Below are positions 11,501-23,400 of a stretch of 64,000 nt of DNA, one piece after another. The stretch's first letter is position 1; each line of letters opens with the position of its first letter. Source of the stretch: Halisarca cf. caerulea (lineage: Eukaryota > Porifera > Demospongiae > Chondrillida > Halisarcidae); NCBI GenBank assembly GCA_963170055.1, contig CAUJGJ010000002.1, positions 3,518,846 through 3,582,845 on the forward strand. Direction: 5' to 3'. Position numbers and translations under genes: made by a program. Below the pieces are notes generated by a model. It was not told where the DNA came from and made no database searches. It was given only the letters and a program-made list of their open reading frames with translations.

Positions 11501-13956
11501 CCAATAAGACATGCTTTCACTTTTATCATTCCTATAGCCAAGAATTTGCTATTTGTCAAATAAGGTTGTGCATTCTATCAGTACAGAGCTAACCTGAAAT
11601 ATACTGTATTGTATCCTGGTGTGGGGGCAAATTATGGGTGGATCAAAGGAAAAAGTGTGCTGACATTTGTGATGTAGCACAGGTCACTGATAAACACTTC
11701 CTAATTATTGTCAATTAATGATTATTGGTAAAGTATAAGTGGCTGTAACTGATCAACTCTAGATGAGACTGTACACACCAACAGTCAACAGTGAATGGTT
11801 GCTAGGATACAAATTAGTTCTATCATGTCCAGGTGTGCTGCAGCCAAAAATTTAGTGCTGATGACCTCGGGCTTTGCCCTCGGTCAATCAGCATTGTATT
11901 TCTGCTGCAGTACACCTGGACAGGATAGAACTAATACCTATTAGCTATACGTTAGGTATTTAGTTATATTACTTTAATATCCCAAAAGTAATCATATTAC
12001 TTAATTCATTTTACTCTGGAACTAGCACCTCCAACACATGCAAACTAGAAAAATAACACATTTACAAAAGAGGACAGGAGAATGCAAGACATCTCAGTGC
12101 AACTTGTGTGGACTAATGTTTACACAGTACACTACTATACGTGCTTTAATTCTCACATGTTGTAAATTTAATGCACTCTTGATAGTAGTTATTTTTATGC
12201 TTTTTTCATTCCACAGTGGTCTAATTTAAATATTCAGGGTATAATCTTCCCTGGGTGGCTTCCAAACCATGAAAACCATGAATAGTACACCCAAAGAAAA
12301 AGTGTATATGGTATTTATCAGTACAATGAGACCTCACTTATCCACACCTCAGATATCCAGTTCCCTTACTTTCCACAGTAGACTTTATTGAAACAAATCT
12401 ACAATAATCCTACTGTACACTATACTACTGCTCCCTCATTTATCCAGTTCCCTTGCTATATCAACAATTACATCCAGAAAAGATGTGTGCGGATAAGTGA
12501 TGTTTGAGTATAAACAAAATTGAGGTTAATTATTGCAACGTTGTAATGAATTTCATTTGGTAGTAGGCATTTGCAGAAAGCTGCATGTGGCATAAACCTA
12601 CATAAGATAATTATAAATTTGCAATTGTAAACAAGACTAGCATAAATTATGCATTTTTTAGGGGCTGCCTGCGGCAGCCCCTATATTGTTTTCATTTGGA
12701 CTTCGGGTGTGTAACGCTCGTCCGATAGATAGATATATATATATATATATATATAATATAGATTTGAAGAAAAGTCTTATAATAGAGAATTTATATAATA
12801 GTAATAGAGAAGTATGAATTTATACAGGAATGAGTTATAGGAATTGTTTTGAAAACAATTGCCAAATATGGCAATTGTTTTCAAAACAATTGTCCAGTTA
12901 CAATAAACAGTATGTTCAATGAATGTTCAGCTGTGCACTTGCACTCCAATGCTTTGCAAGTAATTCGAGCGTGTGGGGCGGCAGCCCCCACGAGTTTTTA
13001 ACTCGAATTACTTGTTTGTTAGGTACTATAAATAATTATGTACACTTTTGGAGGTGTGCACCAACCCCATTTCATACCGAATAGCCAGAATTATTGATGG
13101 GGAACTTATTTGGTTAATTGCTGTAAAGCAGAAAATCACCAATGTATCATATACCATATAGGCGCTAATTTTCATAGGACTTTATATTCATGAATTTTGC
13201 AAATGAGCATTAGCGAAAATTCATGCAATTGTGAATATTTGGTTAGATACTTAGAATGTTTATCTAAGATATAGTGGGGACTGGTCCATTTGCAAAACTA
13301 AATTGTGTATTACAGCCAAGTTCTTTATTTGTGAAATATACACCCTACGAAAATTAGTGTCTATATGATAGTGAAAATTGTACCAGGTCACAGTACATTA
13401 ATTTTCGTGACTACCAAAAAATTAGTATATTTCCTTCATCCAAGTTATTATTTGCATGCATATAAATCATGCCATCCTATTGGTTGTAAACCATTAAGAA
13501 GTCAGCTTTTCGAAGGAGGTGAAATAGGGCTTATAATTTTCAAATGAAATCTTAAAAATGACCTGTCTACTCCCCAAAATGATGGAACATGCGAACTGTG
13601 TGAGGAATTTGCATCGGACTTTTGCTGAAGCACCCACTGCTATTTACAGGGTGACCTCAAAGGGATCTTTTCTGTTTGCGTATGAAATGAAAGACTTTGG
13701 AAATTTGCCCATACATGGCTACGAGACACCAATTTTGTTTTACGGATGAACATGGACTGAAAAATGGATTTTCCATGTCAATTCTTTGTCATACATCTCC
13801 TCCTATAAAAAGGCAAACGCTTTAAAACTACTCAATGTTTTTGAAGCTATAGTTGGTGAGTGTTGTTAGCTATATAGCGGAAGGTTTTCCAATGAGAAAA
13901 GTTGGCCATTTTGCCCCATTTGAGTTTATCAGCAACGGTTTGAAATTTATGCTGGA

Positions 13957-14019
<63 letters not shown>

Positions 14020-14070
14020 TGGGTATGTGCGTGTGTGTGTGTTTTGTGTGTGTGTGTTTGCGTGTGTGTG

Positions 14071-14109
<39 letters not shown>

Positions 14110-14142
14110 GTGTGTGTGTGTGTGCGCGCGCGCGTGTTGGGT

Positions 14143-14195
<53 letters not shown>

Positions 14196-14604
14196 CCATG
14201 TGAGTGCACATGTGCATGTGAATGCATGCATGTATGTACATGCATGTGATAAAACAAAATTTAATTCAAAGCATGATGAATACAAGAACCATACACTTGA
14301 TTATAAGGGTTGCACCCATGTGATGAACTAATAGTAGGAGAAAAACGTATGTGTGGCCAAAGACCGAATATTGGCCTTGAATAGATCAATGGATACATAC
14401 ACACATACATAGGGATATTGGCAAAGCTTTACTCACTGCATGTGTGTGTATTAGCTGATTATTCGAGGCTTAAGGTCTCAGTTTCAGTATACTTAGCTAC
14501 GAGGATTGCATACAAGGAGATGTGTTGGTCAGCTGAATGGCTGAATGGATTTTGGTCAAACATATTAAGTTCTGCTCAGGAAATGACAGACTGCTACTTC
14601 TAGC

Positions 14605-14686
<82 letters not shown>

Positions 14687-17600
14687 CAAGAACCATACTC
14701 CATGTAACAACTAGATCAAGGCACGTGATGAACTAGGGGAAAAGGTGGCCAAAGACCCAAGATTGGCTTACACAATAGTGAGTAGCACTATCTCTTGATA
14801 CTGCAATTACAGTTCAATCAACAAATTCACTCAATGCAACCCCTTCACTTAATTACTGAGCGTAAGGGAGGTTTACTAATTTCATCTGTGGCTTCCGGTT
14901 GGTAGTGAACTCAGATCAAGAATCCCATGCACTTAATTGGGGTATTGCTCGTTTAAGGCCAACATTGGAAATTTTGACAGAAAATCTCTTCTCGATTGAA
15001 AGGATATACGACAATTAGTCCCACCGATTGGGAGAGGGCAAGAGTGTAGCACACAAACAAGGTGAAAACTTTCTCAGACCCTAACGGTGCCTCGATCATA
15101 CACGATTACTAAAAGAGGCACTTACAGTACTTTTAACCTAAATAACTTCTTCGGCTCTGGGACTACAAATCTAAAAATGTCCTTGAAATAACTTTGATCG
15201 GGGGCGATTTTTCATATTCTGTTGTCTTAACATACGTAGGGTTTCCACAATAGGCGCCAAAAGTTAGCCATGATAACGGCCATTTGCACAGCCATTTAAT
15301 ATCATGTGACAAATGTGACGTTTATGAAGGTTTTATACACATGTCATTGTGAGGGATGTCGAAAGGGGCAGAGCAGTGTTGTCTATATTGGCTGCACATT
15401 TCAGAGGTATCTTTTAATAGAGGTCTCACTGTCAGTAGTTATACCATAGACCCTCTAAACTCTCACCGGGACTGGAATCATGAAATTTGCAATGTGACCA
15501 TGACTGTTAAGACTTCTGGTGAAAAAATGGCGAAATGGAAGTTGATAAAATGAGAAAACACGGTGATTTTAGTTACTTTGACTTTGGAAAATTACATAAA
15601 AGAGCTTTTCGAGTGCTTCTGAACAAATCAAGCGAATTATGTAGGTTTTCGCCAACGAAATCATCGAATCGTCTTCTCCGCTAAGGATTTTGTAAGCCAA
15701 ATAATGCTGTATACCACAAAAACGGTAGTAATCTGAGGTACATACGTCTGTGCAGTGCACGCAGCATTACATTAGCTACAATTTGAAAGAATGGAATCAA
15801 TCGGGTGAAAACTGACGAAGATACAGTGACCACAGTGAGATAATGTCATTTGGGGTAAAAATTTGTTGTAACTTCTTACCCTGAAGGATTTGAGACTTCT
15901 AACATGGATGAGTACACACACAGTAATCTGAAGATTGCGATGAGGACTAATTCAAAGTTGTCCGCAGTACAGCGCTTTGGTAATTGTGGTCAAAATGTAA
16001 CATCTAAACCTATTTTGGTTGATTTGGCATGGCCCTGTTTTCTTTGCTTCGGGTGTCTACAATAGAACCAATCACATGTGGTCTTGATTTTGATATATGA
16101 CGCTTAATAATACGAAGCTGTTTAGCTTTGTTTTAGATGATATGAAGTTGTAACGTAAGTCTTCCTCAAAGAAATGTTAACAGTCATGGTCACGGAGGAA
16201 GTGACGTCACGCAATAATTTTCTACACAAAGTAAGCGTTATCATAACACCTTGCAATATACAATAATAAATGATTCCAGTCCCGGTTACATAGTTTAGAG
16301 TGTCTATGGCTATACACTGCAATGTCAAAATTTGTACACAAAAGTGCACACATTAAGTACATCATGGTTATATACATACATGTTTGGACACATGGAAGGA
16401 CACTTAAACATGTGTACTGTCTAGGATCTGATGACCCAGGTAAATTTGAGCAGATATTTGTGACAGCACAAAATGTTAAGTTTACTTGCATGTGCTTTCC
16501 AAGATAGTAACAGCACCCTATACCATGCATGCAGAGGTCTGCAACACCCACAAATTCAGACATAACCAAAACCCCCTGGGTGGTGTGTCTCTGGATAAAC
16601 CTCAGACATAGGATCAATTTCCTCGCAACAGGTGTTTTTAACATAGCTTTTACAAGCAGTTGGAACAGGACTGAGGTGTAAACCTGCAACAATTTGTGGG
16701 TAAAGTACAATGTTTACTAAATGCACCGTTGCACCATAGATCTATGGTTGCATTGGCACACAAGCTTTGGCATCGACCGCCTTCATCCTTAGACGTATAT
16801 TTACACGTGGAAGTACCCCTGTGTTCATTGAATAACGAGGAAGAGCATTATAGCTCGAATTCTTCTTCGTACTTGCCATTTAACATAATTTTCTCCCTAC
16901 AGGGTCCTGTTTGTGACGTCAAATTAATATGCAACACTTTTTCCATGTTTGCGGAAGTCGCTCACGCATTAATTGGATTTTGAGCACCTTTTGAAGGCTA
17001 TAACTCCCCCACTATGTGTATGACGACACTAAAATGGGTATCATTGGACATGGTTTTTCAACCTCTTTACATATCAAAAATTTTCCCAACATGTCAGTGA
17101 CCCTTTAAGGTTAACATTTGCTAAGTAATCATGCCATGTCCCATTGTTTGCCATCACCAACTATCCACTTCCTGTGCTTCTGTTGATATCATGGAAGAAA
17201 CACTACTGAAAATGTGACCTCACAAGGTCCTTTTTGAGCCGTTGCATTCACAAAATCACAAATTAATCAACACACAATATGTGAGAATGGCTATTGCACA
17301 TCAAGCTACTTCATACATGATCTATTAGTATATCTTGAGAGTAACTTGCTTTTTTAATGGTTAGTTGTCATTTGAACAAGTCGAAGTGAACTCCAAAATT
17401 TATGCATAATGTTTACAAACTTAGAATCTATTTGCCTGAGTTTGGACTTTGGATTTAAGGAAATGCACATACAAAATTGCAGAAAGATGCAGATGTACAT
17501 ACCATAAACTCACCTTCCCGTCACCAACACCTAATAGTAGATTACATGTACGATGAGCATTCCTTATCCTTTCAAGTGATGAATCCAAGCCATTATCGAA

Positions 17601-20381
17601 CTGCAAGATATCTCTAAGTAGATACTGAAGTACACACAAAACACTAACAATGCATTATGCAGTGGCTAAACACAGAATAGCATTTGCACATACAGTAAAA
17701 GGGATTCCAAATCGTGATTCATGCCCAAAAGAGTCATCTGGGAAGCTGACTCCAATTTCACTGATTGCTACTTGAACTGATGACATTCCAGTTATTGAAC
17801 CAATCCATCCAGTCCAACCAATATTGGCAAAAGCATGGCCATTTCCATGGTTTGGATGATAGATGGTGACCTGTGGGTAGTTTTTAAAAGGGCCTGGAAT
17901 AGAAATGGAAAGCAAGTAAGAATACCATAGAGGTATTTATTTTCGCGACATTTTATTTTCACGAAATCCTGCAGAAAGCCTTATATCAAAATTTTTGCAG
18001 ATTCTAAATTTCGGAGGTTGCCTTACATGCGAAAATAAAAATTATTATGGCCAATGCTATTATACATATAACAATACCCTAGCTACACGCCTGTAGGGTG
18101 TCAGCAGACATGTGGAAGAACGTGCTAGACAACTGGCCATCCTGTGCTCACTGCTCATTAGATAGCCCATTAATACTCGACCGTATACGTTCCCGAATCT
18201 GCATCTTCGTACTGGCATCTTGTTTCTCTACCGACAAGACTTCGATGTTCACTTGCCAAATGCAGGTGGTGGGATATCAGCATAAAGATGACCAGTAGGA
18301 TCAGGACTTATGGTTTTTGACCGGTTTGAGGTAGCGCAATAGTGCCATCACGGTAGTTGTTGGAACTCGAAAACAACAAGAAGAAGAACAGAACGCCTAT
18401 GGAGCCCACCAATGCAGGGTTCGATATACACAAGACAAAATTACTTTGAAAATTCGCGAGTACAAATTATCATGGATCAGGAACGAACCGCGAATATAGC
18501 GAAAATTTATCTCATGTGAAAATATATACCCCTATGGTATAAGCACCTGATAAGAAATGAGTTCATACACGTACATACATGCATGAAACTTACCATCAAC
18601 ATTCCAATCAAGCGCTCTAAGTTGCAATAAGCCTCCGTCAACAGTTGCAGAAGAATTGGCTCCAAACATTGAACATTGTCCTTTGCTAATATGTGTAAAA
18701 GAAATTACAATTGCACCTTTATTGACAGAATAATGTAAACATAGTTGTTAGCCTGTCAAAGATACAGCATAAACTATGTTCACTGATGCTGGGCATTAAT
18801 TCTATTGACCACAATGTTCACAAACTTTGGTGATAATTTAATGCTAATACAATTCCCATATACAGTAAATCACATTGGATGCATGTAGACAATGTCCCTG
18901 GCCAGTTTCTGCCAAAGTAATAGTAAGTACATTATTAAGCTCTGTGAGCCTTTAGCTAGATAATAAGTTATGTGCAAGAAGATCATTAATTTTTATTATT
19001 GTAGAAGTTCTTAGTGTAATATACTGATCAAGAAAGGATGACATACAGCTGCCATTACTCCCCTCTCTGTGCAAACATCAACACAACAATGATCATGAAA
19101 GGTTAGGATGATCATGCAAACCTAGCCAGCCCAGTCAATTTGCAATAGAGGTACACTGTATTAGTGTAGTCCACAACACAGTCCGTGCAACAAGAAGAGT
19201 TGAAGGCTGCTGGTTTGATCCCTGAAAACAATATTATAATAATACTGTATAATATTACAGGCATATGCAGAGCATCTCAGCTGGCACCTTCTGCCTTTCT
19301 GGCCTCGGTTGCGGGATGTTCGGATCTTGTCTGCTGTATTCTACCAACAGGTTGCCCCCCCAATCTCTTCTAAACTCATGGAATCTGCACTAGGTAGCTG
19401 GGGCAACGGTCATGAGGAACCTTGACCAACCAGCTCCTCGGCTACACTCCAGAAATCCTGGGACTTACGTATGTACCCAAGGTATGAGTTACATACGAGT
19501 CTCTACTAAATTCAGCCCCAGATGCATCATCGAGAGGCAGATTACTCTCAGTGCAAGGAATCTGGAGCTTGGCTGGATGCTCCCCCAGTCACTTCATTAG
19601 GTTTGCACATGGACAATGAAGTCATCCATATAGCCTTGGGCCTTTGCTTAGGACTCCCCCTTTGCGACCCACACCCTTGCACTCAATGCAACCACAAGGT
19701 TGACAGACTAGGCACTCATGGCCTGAGCTGCCGTTTCAGCAAGGGATGCCACTAACGGCATGCTGCAGTCAATGACATCATCAATAGGTCACTTGTCTCC
19801 CTGAAGATCCCCTCTCACCAGGAACCCTCTGGTCTGTATAGATCAGATGGTACACGACCAGACAGGGCGACCATCATTCCCTGGAAGCAGGGCAAGATCC
19901 TTGTTTGGGATGCCCCTTGTCCAGATACCTTAGCTCCATCTCACCAGGCCCTAGCCCTCAGGGAAGGTGGAGCTCTAGCCAACAATGCAGAAAGCAAGAA
20001 GCATGCCAAGTACTCCCGTCTGGAATCAACCCACATCTTAATGCCGGCAGTGGAGACCTTAGGAGCTTTCGGGAGGGAGATCAAAGCCTTCATTCAAGAC
20101 CTTGGCCAGCGGCTCATTACCACAACTTTAGACCGCATGTCCCGGGCATTTTTGCTTCAGAAAATCGCTGTTGCCATCCAGCGTGAAAATGCAGCCTCTG
20201 TTCTTGGGCCCTGTAATGCAAGTGATCTCTGTGTCTTTGATTAATTGTTCAACCATTCTTTGTATTTATTCGCTGCTTAGTTATTTTTGTTTGAGCCAGT
20301 GGTTAGTAATTTTGGTTTGTGCTTGAGATTAATAACTTTGCTTACTTGTGCTTGTGATTATAATTTATTATCATTGTTCTC

Positions 20382-20423
<42 letters not shown>

Positions 20424-23400
20424 GTACAACAATATTAAACACTTGATACATAGATAGTTAATATACTATACTAGACACAAACACAAACGGAAATTACTAA
20501 ATACAGATTATTATTACAGACAACACAAAATGAAAGAAAAAAAAATCATTACACACAAGGCCTAATTAATCAATAGAATCTGGCAGCTCCGATGAGAAAT
20601 CCATGGTGCCCAGAATCGAAGAGGCATTACCTGTTATATTATTATTATATATATTATTATTATTAATATTAATTATTAATAAAAATTATTAATATTATTT
20701 ATTAATATTATTATTATTATATAATTATTATACAACACAAAATGAAAAGAAAAAAATATTATTGTTATGCTAACAATTATGTGTACGAATAAATAAAATC
20801 ATAATAAACAATAACAATAATGATGACAATAACTAGAAGTGATAAATAATCACATTAAGCATGCATGAATTACAACATACAACCTAATTATAAGCATGCA
20901 GGATAATTAATCAATGTCAAGGGACTGTGAATCACGTGGGAGGGACCCCAATACAGATACAGAATTATTTATTATTATTATTGCCTTATTATTTTTTATT
21001 TCTTTTATTATTTTTATTTTTTTTATTTTTTATTATTATAAGTTATAAATCGAAAGATACTGATCACAGACACAATGTCAAACAAAAATTACTAAACACT
21101 TATTATTATTAATATTATATTATTATGAGGAAAACCATGAAACAGACATGTACAACAAGATTAAGGTACCATTATAGATAATGATAATAATAAGAATAAA
21201 AATTAATATTTTTTTCTCAAAATGAGAAAGTATTAATTAGTATAATAATAATGATAATAATAATAAAAAAACAACAACAATAATAATAAGTGAGGTTCAT
21301 CGCCCTGGTCCTTGAAGGGAAAACCCCAGATCCAGTTCAATCATACTTCCTCGGGGGATCTCTCACTGCTTTGAATAAAAAGGATGGGGGCCTACGTCCA
21401 ATTGCTGTTGGCTGTACTTTGCGAAGACTGGTTACCAAGTGTGCTTGCTTATATGTTCGGGATTCAATGGCAGATTTGTTACCTCCACACCAGTTAGGGT
21501 TCGGGGCTCCTCAGGGAGCAGAGTGTGCTGTTCATGCAGCACGTATCTTCCTTGACAACCTGAGTCAACATGAAGCTCTGTTGAAAGTTGATTTCCGAAA
21601 TGCTTTCAACTCCATTAGGAGAGATAAAATGATGTTAGCTGTTTGTCCCAAGCCTTCTGCCATTCATCAGATCTGCTTATTCCCACTCATACAAAATCTT
21701 CTGGCATGATGCCAAGCTTACATCTGCAGAGGATGTTCAGCAAGGAGACCCTATTGGCCCCCTATTATTCAGCTTAACCATTCATGGATTGGTATCACAG
21801 CTGCAAACGACCTTCAATGTGTGGTATCTTGATGATGGGACACTGGGAGGTGATGAAACAGAGCTAGTTGGTGCTCTTTGTACCATCGAACATGAAGGAG
21901 AGAAGCTTGGTCTGCATCTAAATCTGCATAAGTGTGAACTTATCTGCCAAAACCCATCAGCTATGCAATCCCTAGTGGATTCCTTTCCATCTTTGAAAGT
22001 TGTAAAACCATCTGATGCCACTCTTTTGGGCTCACCCCTCACAAATACTGCCGTGTATTCATGCCTTGAGTCCAAGATTCACCAGTTGCAGATAATTGGC
22101 GCTCGCCTTCAATATTTGGAATCGCATGATGCATTGGTCCTACTTAGACATGCCTTGGCCATTCCAAAGCTCCTCCATGTCCTTCGCAGTTCTTCTGCCT
22201 TTTCATCTCCACTTTTGAAATCGTATGATGACATGCTTTCAAAAATGATATCACAGATTGCTAACAATGACATTAGCACTGAGGATCCAGCCTGGCTACA
22301 AGCATCATTGCCAGTGGCCAGTGGAGGGCTGGGAATTCGGAGTGCTGTTCATCTGGCACCGTCTGCCTTTTTAGCTTCAGCCGATGCAGCCTCCTCTACC
22401 GTAATTCAACTGCTCCCAGGTGGTTTGGATCCCAGTGTATGCCCTCTTCGAGAAGCCGCCTTGTCTTTGTGGAAGGAGAGTGCAGGTCATGATACTGAAC
22501 CACCACATCCCCCTTTGTCACATCGTCAAAAGTCATGGGATGTACCCTGTGTTTCTGCTCGCTGCAAGTCTTTGGTCCATGAAGCTGATTCCCCATGCAC
22601 TAGGGTTCGTCTATTGGCCACTTCATCACAGGAGTCTGGTGCATGGCTTAGTCTGGTGCATGGCTTAATGCTTTGCCATGCTCCTCCCTAGGCCTGAGGA
22701 TGACAAATGAGACCGTGCGGATTGCTGCGGGCCTGCGTCTGGGTACACCATTGTGTCAGCCACACATCTGTATGCACTGTAACCAAGAAGTGACATCACT
22801 TGGCCTCCATGGCCTTAGCTGCTTAAGAAGCCAAGGACGACATACCCGGCATTTTGAACTGAACCAAATTATCCATCGCTCTCTTCAAGCTGCCAAGATC
22901 CCATCCCGGCTTGAGCCTTCTGGCCTTTCACACTCTGATCGGTCACGTCCAGATGGGTTATCTTTGGTCCCGTGGGCAAATGGAAAATTTCTGGTGTGGG
23001 ATGCCACATGCACAGACACTTACTGCGCTTCTAACATAATCCGCACTTGTTTAGAGCCAGGTCGTGCGGCTGCACATGCGGAATCCGAGAAGATGAGGAC
23101 CTACAGCCACCTTTGCAGGTCATATTGCTTTGTTCCGGTGGGTGTTGAGACCAGAGGAGTAATTGGGTCCACAAGCCCTGGCATTCCTTAAGGAACTGGG
23201 AAGGTGCACAAGGAAGGTATCTGGTGACCCACGGTCTTATGCCTACCTTTTACAGAGGATATCCGTGGCAATTCAGAGAGGCAATGCAATTGCAGTCTTG
23301 GGTACGATGCACCTTGATTATGTTCCCTCAGTCTAGACGTTTTCCTCCTCTCTGGGGATAATTGTAGTAGCTAGGTTTAAATTTAGGTAATATATTATTA

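Noticed and set aside
12659..12682. GGGGCTGCC-TGC-GGCAGCCCC as a bacterial-type terminator
   Set aside because: The window is eukaryotic; the stem is part of a dispersed repeat.
13847..14331. Several 95-136 codon open frames of alternating Cys-Val or His-Thr
   Set aside because: They are translations of (TG)n/(CA)n microsatellite in all frames; no coding signal.
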